Positions 16,812-25,377 of a stretch of DNA of 64,000 nucleotides are shown here, piece after piece. A model generated the notes under the pieces. It worked only from the letters and a program-made list of their open reading frames with translations, had not been told where the DNA came from and did not search any database. The stretch lies in the NCBI RefSeq assembly GCF_008806345.1, contig NZ_VZZJ01000022.1, positions 20,947-84,946 of the forward strand, written 5' to 3'. Both the position numbers and the translations under genes were made by a program. Within the stretch, counting starts at the first letter, position 1; each line of letters starts with the position of its first letter. The stretch is from Methylobacterium planeticum (lineage in GTDB: Bacteria > Pseudomonadota > Alphaproteobacteria > Rhizobiales > Beijerinckiaceae).

Positions 16812-18293
16812 ATGAGCGTTTCCGACGCGCCGCTCCCCGAGGGCCCCCTCGCCGTCCTGATCGTCGGATCCGGCTTCTCGGGACTCGCCATGGGCATCCG
16901 CTGCCGTCAGGCCGGCATCGCGCCCTTCGCCATCGTCGAGAAGGGCGACGGCATCGGCGGCACCTGGCACGAGAACACCTATCCGGGGGCGGCCTGCGAC
17001 ATCCCCTCCCACCTCTACTCGCTCTCCTACGTGCCCAAGCACGATTGGTCGCGCCTCTACCCGCAGCAGCCCGAGATCGCCGCCTACCTGCGGGACACCG
17101 CGCGCGACCAGGGCCTCCTGCCCCACCTGCATCTGCGCACCGCCGTCACCGCCGCCACCTGGGACGAGGCCGAGGCCCTGTGGCGGGTCGAGACCAGCCG
17201 CGGCCCGGTCCGGGCGCGGGCGATCGTCTCCGGGATGGGCGGCCTGCACCACCCGGCCCTGCCGGACATCCCCGGCCGCGAGAGCTTCGCCGGCCCCGCC
17301 TTCCACTCGGCCGGCTGGGACCATGCCCGCGACCTCAGGGGCAAGCGCATCGGGGTGATCGGCACGGGCGCGAGCGCGATCCAGTTCGTGCCCGAGATCG
17401 CGCCCGGGGCCGCCCACCTCACCCTGTTCCAGCGCACGCCGGCCTGGATCATGCCCAAGCACGACCGCCCCATCACCGAGCGGGCGAAGCGCTCCTACCG
17501 CGGGCTTCCCCTCGCCCGGCGGCTGTTCCGCCTGTGGCTGTTCTGGATCCACGAGATCCGGGCCTTCCTCGGCTTCACCAAGGTCTCGCGGCTGACCGGG
17601 CAGGCCGAGGGGCTGGCCCGCCGCCACCTCGCCAAGGCCGTGCCCGACAAGGACCTCCGGGCGAAGCTCACGCCGCGCTATCGGCTCGGCTGCAAGCGGG
17701 TGCTGATCTCGGACGATTTCTACCCGACGCTGATGCGCCCGAATGTCAGCCTGGAGACCGGGCGCATCGCCCGCATCACCCCCTCCGGCGTCGTCCTGGA
17801 GGATGGCGCGACGCGCGACCTCGACGTCCTCGTCTACGCGACCGGCTTCGACCTGACGGGGAGCTTCCGGACGCTCCACGTCGTCGGGCGCGGCGGCCTG
17901 ACCCTGCGGCAGGCCTGGCGCGACGGCATGGGGGCGTTCCAGGGCATCTCGGTCTCGGGCTTCCCGAACCTGTTCCTGCTGATGGGGCCGAATACCGGGC
18001 TCGGCCACAACTCGATGATCCTGATGATCGAGGCGCAGGTGGAGCACGCCCTCTCCTGCCTCAGGGCGATGCGGAATACGGGCGTGCGGGTCTTCGACGT
18101 GAAGCCGGAGGCCCAGGCCCGCTTCCTCGCCGACGTGCAGGCGCGGCTGGCCGACAGCATCTGGCAGACGGGCGGCTGCACCAGCTGGTACCAGGACGAC
18201 AAGGGCCGCAACACCGCGCTCTGGCCGGGCTCCGTGCTGGCCTATCGCCGCGGGGCGCGGCGGGCGCGCCTCTCGGATTACCGGGTGTCCTGA
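16812..18293 (+). CDS. Flavin-containing Baeyer-Villiger monooxygenase (493 aa)
   Basis: An NAD(P)H-dependent FAD monooxygenase with two Rossmann motifs: GSGFSG (residues 19-24) and GTGASA (184-189). The type I Baeyer-Villiger fingerprint FxGxxxHxxxW(P/D) is at 159-170 (FAGPAFHSAGWD). GGTWHENTYPGAACDIPSHL is typical of EthA/MymA-like enzymes. Length is standard. It starts 3 bp after the hydrolase stop and is last in the SDR-hydrolase-BVMO operon, followed by a hairpin. It probably converts a ketone to an ester that the partner esterase hydrolyses. The substrate is unknown. Confidence 0.94.
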   Translation: MSVSDAPLPEGPLAVLIVGSGFSGLAMGIRCRQAGIAPFAIVEKGDGIGGTWHENTYPGAACDIPSHLYSLSYVPKHDWSRLYPQQPEIAAYLRDTARDQGLLPHLHLRTAVTAATWDEAEALWRVETSRGPVRARAIVSGMGGLHHPALPDIPGRESFAGPAFHSAGWDHARDLRGKRIGVIGTGASAIQFVPEIAPGAAHLTLFQRTPAWIMPKHDRPITERAKRSYRGLPLARRLFRLWLFWIHEIRAFLGFTKVSRLTGQAEGLARRHLAKAVPDKDLRAKLTPRYRLGCKRVLISDDFYPTLMRPNVSLETGRIARITPSGVVLEDGATRDLDVLVYATGFDLTGSFRTLHVVGRGGLTLRQAWRDGMGAFQGISVSGFPNLFLLMGPNTGLGHNSMILMIEAQVEHALSCLRAMRNTGVRVFDVKPEAQARFLADVQARLADSIWQTGGCTSWYQDDKGRNTALWPGSVLAYRRGARRARLSDYRVS

Positions 18294-18325
18294 GGGCGCC
18301 GGCACCCGGGAATCGGCCGCCGGCC

Positions 18326-18359
18326 CGGGCGGGGCGGAACAGGGTTCGCCGCCCGCCCG
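18326..18359 (+). terminator. Terminator hairpin after the BVMO operon
   Basis: A strong GC stem (about 18326-18340 with 18344-18359, small bulges) lies 33 bp after the BVMO stop and is followed by TTATCC. It probably ends the three-gene operon and separates it from the 42-aa gene. Confidence 0.6.
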
Positions 18360-18413
18360 TTATCCTGGCAAAGCTGCGCCATTCGGGCAGCCTGCCCAGC
18401 ACGAGGATGACCC

Positions 18414-18542
18414 ATGAGCCTGATCGGACGCATCGTCACGAAGATCCTCGGCAACGAGGATCGCCCCACGGTCCGCGACGACCGCAATGCGGATTCCAGC
18501 AACCTGGTCGGCCGGATCGTCACCAAGCTCCTGCGCAAGTAG
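18414..18542 (+). CDS. 42-residue peptide with an internal 10-residue repeat
   Basis: A short ORF below usual gene-calling size. The ATG at 18414 is preceded by GAGGA at good spacing, and a TAG ends it at 18542. The product begins MSLIGRIVTKILGNEDR and ends SSNLVGRIVTKLLRK. The segment L(I/V)GRIVTK(I/L)L therefore occurs twice, at residues 3-12 and 31-40, around a hydrophilic centre. Each copy is amphipathic and cationic. It lies between two terminators and so is probably its own transcript. The repeat plus the ribosome binding site argue that it is real; function and family are unknown. Confidence 0.6.
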   Translation: MSLIGRIVTKILGNEDRPTVRDDRNADSSNLVGRIVTKLLRK

Positions 18543-18611
18543 CCCTTGGGCAGAACTCCCGCGCGGGACTCTCGCGCATAACTCTCGGGCGGACCTCTTG
18601 CGCATCCGCGG

Positions 18612-18635
18612 CCCGGCAGCCCCCGCGCTGCCGGG
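18612..18635. terminator. Hairpin between the 42-aa gene and the patatin gene
   Basis: CCCGGCAG (18612-18619) pairs with CTGCCGGG (18628-18635). A second GC palindrome (GCCGGCC/GGCCGG) follows to 18657. The flanking genes converge here, so it may terminate both directions. There is no U-tract. Confidence 0.45.
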
Positions 18636-18657
18636 TGCGGGCCGGCCCCGGGCCGGT

Positions 18658-19845
18658 CTATTGCGCGGCGGCCGTGATCGTCTTCACCAGGGGCGCCGCC
18701 GGCACCGTATGCTCCCAGAAGGCCCCCGTCCGGGCCTTGTCGTAGCCCGACTGGTAGAGCTGGCGCATGTAGCCGGTGTCGAACCCGCGCGCGGCCGAGG
18801 CCGTCGGCGCGCGCTCGTCGATATAGGTGAGATTGAACCCGATCCGGTTGGCGCGGGTGAACGCGTAGGTGGTGGCGAGCGCCGCCCGGCTGCGGGCGCG
18901 GCTGCCCGTGGTGAAGGAGCGCTCGACGATCGACAGGGTGTTGTTCCGGGTGACGTCGAATTCCGGCTCGAGCCGCCCGTTGATCACCACGTAGATGTTG
19001 GCCCGCCCGTTGGTGCGCAGGCGTCCGTCGCGCAGCAGGAACGACTGGGGCAGGGTGAAGACCGGCGTCACCACGGAGCCGTCCACGTGCAGTTCCTGGA
19101 ACGCGGCGTTGCCCGCCTGCACGTCGATGAGCTGGGGCGGGAACACGGCCGGGATGCTGGCCGAGGCCGTGAGCACGTCGCGGAACAGGTCGACCGCGTT
19201 CGGCGCGCCGCTCGACGCGATGGCGCCCATGTTCCAGATGACGGCGCGCTGCGAATCGAGGTTCGTCGTCACGACGAGGAGGCGGCGCCCCTTGGCGTGT
19301 TCGGCCGCGACCGCGGCGAGCAGGTCCGCCGTGACGTAGCGCCCGATCAGGTCGCGCAGGCGCCCGTCGCCGAACAGCCCGGACCCGAACAGCACGTTCG
19401 TCAGGCTCGGCGACTGCACCAGCGTCTCGGCGACGCCGCTGGTGTAGAACTCGGTCAGGTAGGCATCGTAGGCCGGACCCAGGAAGGCGAAGGGGGCGAT
19501 CAGCGCGCCCGTGCTGACGCCCGAGACGAGGGAGAATTCCGGCCGGGTGCCCGAGGCGGTCCAGCCGTTGAGGACGCCGGCCCCGTAGGCCCCGTCCCCG
19601 CCGCCGCCGGACAGGGCGAGGTAGGTGAAGGCCTGGCGCCGCGCCTCAGGCCGGCCGGCCATCTCCGAGAAGGTCTCGGTCGAGGCATCCGCGAAGGCGC
19701 GGGCGGCCGGGATCCCGGGCACCGTCGCGAAGGCGCCCTGCTCGGCCGTGTAGGGAATGCGCGGCACCGAGGAGCAGGCCGCCAGGTGCCCCGCCAGCCC
19801 GAGCGCGAGCACGCCGCGCGACCATCCAAATCGACGTGACATCAC
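18658..19845 (-). CDS. Patatin-like phospholipase, outer-membrane lipoprotein type (395 aa)
   Basis: A signal peptide with lipobox LAAC (residues 21-24) predicts a lipoprotein. The patatin domain has the glycine-rich oxyanion loop LSGGGGDGAYGAG (about 77-89), the nucleophile elbow GVSTG (about 107-111), and a catalytic Asp in VDGSVV, giving a Ser-Asp dyad. Such enzymes hydrolyse acyl esters of phospholipids. It starts with ATG-ATG (19845 or 19842). It is convergent with the 42-aa gene and divergent from gcrA across 420 bp. The substrate and whether it faces the periplasm or the surface are unknown. Confidence 0.9.
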   Translation of the reverse strand: MMSRRFGWSRGVLALGLAGHLAACSSVPRIPYTAEQGAFATVPGIPAARAFADASTETFSEMAGRPEARRQAFTYLALSGGGGDGAYGAGVLNGWTASGTRPEFSLVSGVSTGALIAPFAFLGPAYDAYLTEFYTSGVAETLVQSPSLTNVLFGSGLFGDGRLRDLIGRYVTADLLAAVAAEHAKGRRLLVVTTNLDSQRAVIWNMGAIASSGAPNAVDLFRDVLTASASIPAVFPPQLIDVQAGNAAFQELHVDGSVVTPVFTLPQSFLLRDGRLRTNGRANIYVVINGRLEPEFDVTRNNTLSIVERSFTTGSRARSRAALATTYAFTRANRIGFNLTYIDERAPTASAARGFDTGYMRQLYQSGYDKARTGAFWEHTVPAAPLVKTITAAAQ

Positions 19846-20265
19846 GATGTTCCAGCGCTCAGCCTTCGACCCCTCAACCGAACGAGCTTGGCCATTCTAG
19901 CGTTCCGATCGAAGCTGAGCAATTGACACGTTCGCGATCGTGCTGATGCAGACGGGCCACACAATCCGGCCGCGACGCCCCGCGACGGCGCGGCCGGGGC
20001 CTTTGACGGTGGAAACACCCACCCGTACGGCCAAGTCCGATCGTCGACTCTTGCATCGTCCACGAGGCCTCTTGTAGGCTCGCCCCGTCGCCTGCGGGGT
20101 CACCCGTGGCGGCCATCACCAGTGGCGCATACCGACGGATCTCGCACCGGCAGGCCCTGCACCGACGCGTCACGCGCGCGGTCTGCGGTGCGCCTCGCGC
20201 GCCCGGTTCCGCGCCGATCCTGCCGGGGGCAGAAGCGGTGATCGCAGCGTTCGGAGGGGGCGACG
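19846..20265. other. Divergent intergenic region between the patatin gene and gcrA
   Basis: These 420 bp hold no gene I can support. There is a TTGACA at 19923-19928 without a convincing -10, and a GANTC site (GACTC, 20045-20049), the methylation target read by GcrA. An open frame over 20106-20480 runs into gcrA in another phase and is a shadow. Confidence 0.5.
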
Positions 20266-20808
20266 ATGGAAGCAGGCCTGAGCTGGACGGACGAGCGCGT
20301 CGATCTGCTGCGCCGCCTGTGGGAAGACGGCCAGAGCGCCAGCAAGATCGCTGCGCAGCTCGGCGGCGTCACCCGCAACGCCGTCATCGGCAAGGTTCAC
20401 CGCCTCGGTCTGGCAGGCCGGGTGAAGCCCCTGGCCGGCGCCCCCGTCGTGGCCCGCAAGCGCTCCGCGCGCGAGGCTGAGGCCGAGCCCGCCACGGCCG
20501 CCGAGATCGCCGCCGAGGCGCCCGAGCCGATCGCGATCACCTCGCACCGCCCGGCTCCCGATTTCCCGCCGGCACCGCCCGCCGCCGCCGTCGATACCGT
20601 GCCGCTCGCGGTCTCGGAGCGCGTGACGATCATGGACCTTCGCGAATCGATGTGCCGCTGGCCGATGGGCGATCCGACCACGCCGGAATTCCGCTTCTGC
20701 GGCGGCCGCTCCATCACGGGGCTGCCCTACTGCACCCACCACGCCCAGATCGCCTACCAGCCGGCGGCCGAGCGCAAGCGCGACCGCCGCGTCGCGGGCT
20801 TCCGCTGA
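20266..20808 (+). CDS. gcrA: Cell cycle regulator GcrA (180 aa)
   Basis: GcrA is an alphaproteobacterial sigma70-associated regulator that activates promoters carrying CcrM-methylated GANTC. The N-terminal DNA-binding domain is diagnostic (WTDERVDLLRRLWEDGQSAS, then KIAAQLGGVTRNAVIGKVHR). A P/A/E-rich linker and the C-terminal sigma-binding region follow (MCRWPMGDPTTPEFRFCGG, then LPYCTHHAQIAY, with conserved Cys and His). The ATG at 20266 follows GGAGGGGG. Length is normal (about 170-180). A very strong hairpin lies just after the stop. Confidence 0.97.
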   Translation: MEAGLSWTDERVDLLRRLWEDGQSASKIAAQLGGVTRNAVIGKVHRLGLAGRVKPLAGAPVVARKRSAREAEAEPATAAEIAAEAPEPIAITSHRPAPDFPPAPPAAAVDTVPLAVSERVTIMDLRESMCRWPMGDPTTPEFRFCGGRSITGLPYCTHHAQIAYQPAAERKRDRRVAGFR

Positions 20809-20838
20809 CCGGCTGACCCGCGCGGCCTCGCGATCGGG

Positions 20839-20882
20839 ACCGAAAGGGCCGGTTCCGCCGCGGCGGAACCGGCCCTTTCGGT
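20839..20882. terminator. Bidirectional terminator between gcrA and phoB
   Basis: A perfect 22-bp inverted repeat (20839-20860 with 20861-20882) has essentially no spacer and ends in ACCGAAAGGG / CCCTTTCGGT. It sits between the convergent gcrA and phoB and is symmetrical enough to act on both strands. Confidence 0.8.
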
Positions 20883-20989
20883 GTTCGGAGGAGCGCATCG
20901 TCCGGGCCGCCGCCGCGACGGGCGCCGGAGGTCGGAGGGATGGCGCGCGCGCTCGGGCCGGGGCGGTCCCTGCCCGGCCGGGCGAGGCC

Positions 20990-21691
20990 CTAGGCGGCGC
21001 TCGCGAACATCTCGTCGAAGGAGTAGCCGGAGCCGCGCACGGTGCGGATCGGGTCCGACTGGCGCGGCCGGTTGATCGCCTTGCGCAGGCGCCCGACATG
21101 CACGTCGACCGTGCGCTCGTCGATGTAGACGTCGTGGCCCCAGACGCCGTCGAGGAGCTGCTCGCGGGAGAAGACCCGGCCGGGGCTCTGCATCAGGAAC
21201 TCGAGGAGCTTGAACTCGGTCGGTCCGAGATGGATCTCGCGCCCCGATCGGCGGATGCGGTGGCTGACCCGGTCGAGCTCGATGTCGCCGGCGACCAGGA
21301 GGTTGGCCACGTGCGCGGGCTTGGCCCGGCGCAGGAGCGCCCGCACCCGGGCGAGCAGCTCCGGCACCGAGAACGGCTTGACGATGTAGTCGTCCGCCCC
21401 CGTGCCGAGGCCGCGGATGCGGTCGCCCTCCTCGCCCCGGGCGGTCAGCATGATGATCGGCAGGCGCTCGGTCTCGCGTCGCGCCCGGATGCGGCGGCAG
21501 AGCTCGATCCCGGACAGGCCGGGCAGCATCCAGTCGAGCAGGATGAGGTCGGGAAGCTGTTCCTGCAGGCGAAGGTCGGCCTCGTCGCCCCGCGCGGCGG
21601 AATCGACGGCGTAGCCCTCGGCTTCGAGGTTGTAGCGGAGCAGGAGGGTCAGCGCCTCCTCGTCCTCGACGATCAGGATTCGGGTGCTCAT
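20990..21691 (-). CDS. phoB: Phosphate regulon response regulator PhoB (233 aa)
   Basis: This OmpR-family regulator has an N-terminal receiver (phospho-acceptor Asp53 in LILLDWMLPGLSG, acidic pocket VEDEE, switch Thr/Lys in MLTARGEE and DDYIVKPFSVPEL). The C-terminal winged helix (about 135-230) ends with ERTVDVHVGRLRKAI and VRGSGYSF, both typical of PhoB. I use the ATG at 21691; a GTG two codons upstream is also in frame. It is the last gene of pst-phoU-phoB. Its cognate PhoR is not in the window. Confidence 0.95.
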   Translation of the reverse strand: MSTRILIVEDEEALTLLLRYNLEAEGYAVDSAARGDEADLRLQEQLPDLILLDWMLPGLSGIELCRRIRARRETERLPIIMLTARGEEGDRIRGLGTGADDYIVKPFSVPELLARVRALLRRAKPAHVANLLVAGDIELDRVSHRIRRSGREIHLGPTEFKLLEFLMQSPGRVFSREQLLDGVWGHDVYIDERTVDVHVGRLRKAINRPRQSDPIRTVRGSGYSFDEMFASAA

Positions 21692-21731
21692 GCTCACGTG
21701 GTGGTCCGCCGCGGCCGTCTCGGTTCGGGTC

Positions 21732-22445
21732 TCAGGCCTGTGGGCTGATCGTGGCGTAGTTCGAGGCGTCGTTCTTCGGGCGCTCGGCGGTCAGGGTCTC
21801 GCCGGTGGCGAGGTAGTGGATCGTCTCGGCGATGTTGGTGGTGTGGTCGCCGATGCGCTCGACGTTCTTGGCGCAGAACAGGAGGTGCGTGCAGAACGAG
21901 ATGTTGCGCGGATCCTCCATCATGTAGGTCAGGAGCTCGCGGAACAGCGAGTTGTAGAGGGCGTCGATGGCGCCGTCGCGCTCCCAGACGTCGTGGGCGG
22001 CGACGGTGTCCTGGGCCCCGTAGGCGTCGAGCACGTCCTTGAGCTGCTCCTGGACGAGGTCGCTCATGTGCTGCACGCCGAGCACGATCTTCTGTGGCTG
22101 GGCCTGGTCGCTGATCGCCACCACGCGCTTGGCGATGTTCTTGGCAAGGTCGCCGATGCGCTCGAGGTCGCCCGAGACGCGGATCGCCGAGACCGTCTCG
22201 CGCAGGTCGATGGCCAGCGGCTGGCGGCGCGCGATCAGCAGCACCGCACGCTCCTCGATCTCGCGCTGGAGCGCGTCGAGGCGCTTGTCGGCCACGATGA
22301 CGTTCTGCGCCAGCACCGTATCCCGGCGCACCAGCGCGTCGCTCGCGTCGGTCATCATCTTCTCGGCCACGCCTCCCATCTCGGAGATCGAGCGGCGCAG
22401 GTCCTCGAGATCGTTGTCGTAGGAGGAGACGATGTGTTCGGACAT
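21732..22445 (-). CDS. phoU: Phosphate transport system regulator PhoU (237 aa)
   Basis: PhoU is a peripheral cytoplasmic protein that links the Pst transporter to PhoR and keeps the regulon off in high phosphate. It consists of two homologous three-helix bundles with metal-binding E/D motifs. MSEHIVSSYDNDLEDLRRSI opens it, and CAKNVERIGDHTTNIAETIH is the repeat-2 signature; repeat 1 has SGDLERIGDLAKNIAKR. Length is standard. It is 67 bp after pstB and 40 bp before phoB on the same strand. Confidence 0.97.
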   Translation of the reverse strand: MSEHIVSSYDNDLEDLRRSISEMGGVAEKMMTDASDALVRRDTVLAQNVIVADKRLDALQREIEERAVLLIARRQPLAIDLRETVSAIRVSGDLERIGDLAKNIAKRVVAISDQAQPQKIVLGVQHMSDLVQEQLKDVLDAYGAQDTVAAHDVWERDGAIDALYNSLFRELLTYMMEDPRNISFCTHLLFCAKNVERIGDHTTNIAETIHYLATGETLTAERPKNDASNYATISPQA

Positions 22446-22512
22446 GATCGCTGGTCCTCGATCGGCCCGCGGGCCGGGATCGTGGTGAAGGGAGGAGAGC
22501 CCCGGCGGCGCC

Positions 22513-23331
22513 TCAGCCGAAGCGGCCGGTGATGTAATCCTGGGTCTGGCGCTTCTCGGGGTTCATGAAGATGCGGTTGGTGGGCCCGAACTCCACGAGC
22601 TCGCCCAGATACATGAAGGCGGTGAACTGCGAGATGCGGGCCGCCTGCTGCATGTTGTGGGTCACGATGGCGATCGTGAACTCGTTGCGCAGCTGCTCGA
22701 TCAGCTCCTCGATCCGGCCCGTGGAGATCGGGTCGAGCGCCGAGGTGGGCTCGTCGAACAGGATCACCTCCGGGCGCTGCGCCACGGTGCGGGCGATGCA
22801 GAGGCGCTGCTGCTGCCCCCCCGAGAGGCCCATGCCGGATTGCTTGAGCTTGTCCTTGACCTCGTCCCAGAGGGCCGCCTTGCGCAGCGATTCCTCGACG
22901 CGCAGGTCGAGCTCGGCCTTCGGCAGCTTCTCGTAGAGGCGCAAGCCGAACGCGACGTTGTCGTAGATCGACATCGGGAAGGGCGTCGGCTTCTGGAACA
23001 CCATGCCGACGCGGGCGCGCAAGTCGTTCAGGTCGACCTTCTGGTCGAGGATGTTGCGGCCGTCGAGCAGGATCTCGCCCTCGGCGCGCTGCTCGGGATA
23101 GAGGCTGTAGATGCGGTTGAAGGTGCGCAGCAGGGTCGACTTCCCGCAGCCCGAGGGCCCGATCAGCGCCGTGACCTGGCGGTCGCGGAAGTCGAGGTTG
23201 ATGCTCTTCAGGCCGTGGAAGGTCCCGTAGTAGAAGTTGAGGTTCTTCACGGCGATCCGCACCGGTGCGGTCTCGTCGGCCTGGCTGCGCCCGCTGAGCT
23301 GGGCGGTGGTGATCGCGGGAGCGGCGTTCAT
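22513..23331 (-). CDS. pstB: Phosphate ABC transporter ATP-binding protein PstB (272 aa)
   Basis: This is the ATPase of the high-affinity phosphate importer, at the cytoplasmic face of PstC-PstA. Walker A is GPSGCGKST, the signature motif LSGGQQQRLCIARTVAQRPE, and Walker B VILFDEPTSALDP. An H-loop (THNMQQAARIS) and the PstB-specific FYYGTFHGLKSINLDF opening are present. A poorly conserved stretch of about 20 residues precedes the domain (MNAAPAITTAQLSG). It lies 40 bp after pstA in the same operon. Confidence 0.98.
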   Translation of the reverse strand: MNAAPAITTAQLSGRSQADETAPVRIAVKNLNFYYGTFHGLKSINLDFRDRQVTALIGPSGCGKSTLLRTFNRIYSLYPEQRAEGEILLDGRNILDQKVDLNDLRARVGMVFQKPTPFPMSIYDNVAFGLRLYEKLPKAELDLRVEESLRKAALWDEVKDKLKQSGMGLSGGQQQRLCIARTVAQRPEVILFDEPTSALDPISTGRIEELIEQLRNEFTIAIVTHNMQQAARISQFTAFMYLGELVEFGPTNRIFMNPEKRQTQDYITGRFG

Positions 23332-23371
23332 CGCGGTGTCCTTCGGGAAGCGGGCGGGAGCCGGTTCGGGC

Positions 23372-24262
23372 TCAACGGGCTTTGGGGTTCTTGATCACGA
23401 GGCGGGCCACGACCGAGAGGGCCAGGATCGTGACGGTGATGAGGAGCGCGCCGGACCAGGCGAGGCTCTGCCAGTTCGGGTAGGGCGAGAGGGCGAACTG
23501 GTAGATCATCACCGGCAGGTTCGCGACGCCGCCCATCAGGGTGGGGCTGAACCAGGAATTGTTGTTGAGGGCCGTGAACAGGAGCGGCGCGGTCTCGCCG
23601 GCGATGCGGGCCAGCGCCAGGATGATGCCGGTCACGATGCCGGCCGAGGCCGCCCGCCAGGTCACGCTCAGGATCACCCGGGAGGGCGGCGCGCCGAGGG
23701 CCGCGCCGGCCTCGCGCAGGGACCCCGGCACGAGGCGCAGCATGTCCTCGGTGGTGCGCACGATCACGGGGGTCGCGATGATGGCGAGCGCCACGCCCCC
23801 GGCCCAGCCCGAATAGGTCCCCATCGGCCGCACCATCAGGGTGTAGACGAACAGTCCGATCAGGATCGAGGGCGCCGAGAGCAGGATGTCGTTGAGGAAG
23901 CGGATCAGGTCGGCGAGCTTCGAGGTGCGGCCGTACTCCGCCAGGTAGGTCCCGGCCATCACCCCGATGGGCGTCGCCACCACGATGCCGATCAGGGTGA
24001 GGACGAGGCTGCCCAGGATCGCGTTGGCGATGCCGCCGCCGTCCGAGCCGGGCCCCGGCGTCGGCTCGACGAAGAGGCCGGGCGAGAAGCCCTTCACGCC
24101 CTCGAGGATCAGCATCAGGAGGATCGAGCCGAGCACCACGGCGCCGATCAGGGTGGCGACGAGGCAGGAGACGCGGAGCACCCGGTCGGCGATGCGCCGT
24201 CCGGAGCGCACGCGGATCGGGGCCGCGGCCCGGACGTCGCTGAGGGGGTTGGTGGCATCCAT
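23372..24262 (-). CDS. pstA: Phosphate ABC transporter permease PstA (296 aa)
   Basis: One of two inner-membrane channel subunits of the phosphate importer, with about six helices. It has a BPD_transp_1 domain and the coupling EAA-loop EDMLRLVPGSLREAGAALGA that docks PstB. AGTYLAEYGRTSKLADLIRF and SAPSILIGLFVYTLMVRP are PstA-type. The first helix follows a basic stretch (RRIADRVLRVSCLVATLIGA). It is 10 bp after pstC. Confidence 0.97.
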   Translation of the reverse strand: MDATNPLSDVRAAAPIRVRSGRRIADRVLRVSCLVATLIGAVVLGSILLMLILEGVKGFSPGLFVEPTPGPGSDGGGIANAILGSLVLTLIGIVVATPIGVMAGTYLAEYGRTSKLADLIRFLNDILLSAPSILIGLFVYTLMVRPMGTYSGWAGGVALAIIATPVIVRTTEDMLRLVPGSLREAGAALGAPPSRVILSVTWRAASAGIVTGIILALARIAGETAPLLFTALNNNSWFSPTLMGGVANLPVMIYQFALSPYPNWQSLAWSGALLITVTILALSVVARLVIKNPKAR

Positions 24263-24272
24263 CGGGAGATCC

Positions 24273-25247
24273 TCAGGCGACCTTGACGCGGCGCACGAGC
24301 AGGCGGGCGATGATGAGGACGACGAAGGTGATCAGGAACAGGATGCAGCCGAGCGCCATCAGGGCGTTGAGCTGCATGCCGTCGGCCTCGTTGAACTCGT
24401 TGGCGATGCGCGAGGCGATGGTGGAACCGGGGTCGAAGATCGAGCTCGAGAGCCGGTTGGCGTTGCCGATCACGAAGGTGACCGCCATGGTCTCGCCGAG
24501 GGCCCGGCCGAGGCCGAGCATGATCGCGCCGATGATCGAGACCGAGGCCTGGGGCACGAGGACGTGGCGGACCACCTCCCAGGTGGTGCAGCCGATGCCG
24601 TAGGCGCTCTCGCGCAGCATGGTCGGGATCTGGTCGAGCATGTCGCGGGTGATCGAGGCCACGAAGGGCACGATCATGATGGCCAGGATGATGCCCGCCG
24701 TGAGGATGCCGACGCCGGAGGGGACCCGGGCGTAGAGCAGCGTGCCGACGATCGGCAGGCCCTCGACGAGGTTCGAGACCGGCACCTGCACGAAGCGCGC
24801 GAAGAGCGGCGCGAAGATGAACAGGCCCCACATGCCGTAGATGATGCTCGGGACCGAGGCGAGGAGCTCGATCGTCATGCCGACGGGCTTGCGGGCCCAG
24901 CCGGGGCAGAGCTGCGTCAGGTAGACGGCGATGCCGAGGGAGAGCGGCACGCCGATCATCAGGGCGAGGAGCGCCGAGGCGAGGGTGCCGATGATGGCCA
25001 CCAGCGCCCCGTACTGCTCGGTGCCGATGTTCCAGGCGCTCGAGGTCAGGAAGCCGAAGCCGAACTCGCGGAAGGCCGGCCAGCCCCCGTAGAAGACCGA
25101 GATCAGGATGCCGACGAGCACGAGGAGGACGAGGAGCGCCGATCCGAAGGCGGCCCCCCGGAACAGGGCGTCGAGGCCCGGGCTCGGCCCCTTGCGCAGT
25201 CGCGATTCCGTGCGCGCGAGCGCGATCTGTTCAGTCAAGGCGGTCAT
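24273..25247 (-). CDS. pstC: Phosphate ABC transporter permease PstC (324 aa)
   Basis: The second membrane subunit of the phosphate importer. PstC-type motifs include FLTSSAWNIGTEQYGALVAI after helix 1, GIAVYLTQLCPGWARKPVG, ELLASVPSIIYGMWGLFIFA, and the coupling loop RDMLDQIPTMLRESAYGIGC. Length is normal. It starts about 200 bp after pstS, with a stem-loop in the gap that probably lowers expression of the membrane genes relative to the abundant binding protein. Confidence 0.97.
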   Translation of the reverse strand: MTALTEQIALARTESRLRKGPSPGLDALFRGAAFGSALLVLLVLVGILISVFYGGWPAFREFGFGFLTSSAWNIGTEQYGALVAIIGTLASALLALMIGVPLSLGIAVYLTQLCPGWARKPVGMTIELLASVPSIIYGMWGLFIFAPLFARFVQVPVSNLVEGLPIVGTLLYARVPSGVGILTAGIILAIMIVPFVASITRDMLDQIPTMLRESAYGIGCTTWEVVRHVLVPQASVSIIGAIMLGLGRALGETMAVTFVIGNANRLSSSIFDPGSTIASRIANEFNEADGMQLNALMALGCILFLITFVVLIIARLLVRRVKVA

Positions 25248-25354
25248 CCGCGATTCTCTTCACCGGGTGGCGTGTTAGCGCGCGGCGGGGCTCGACGCGA
25301 GCAGGGACCGGTTTGCCCGAGGGGCGGGCCCGCCGTGGCGGCGCCCGGCCCGCG

Positions 25355-25377
25355 CACCCGGCCGAAGCGGCCGGGTG
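25355..25377 (-). terminator. Stem-loop in the pstS-pstC gap
   Basis: CACCCGGCC (25355-25363) pairs with GGCCGGGTG (25369-25377) over a 5-nt loop. There is no U-tract on the minus strand, so partial termination or 3' protection of the pstS message is more likely than full termination. Confidence 0.5.
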
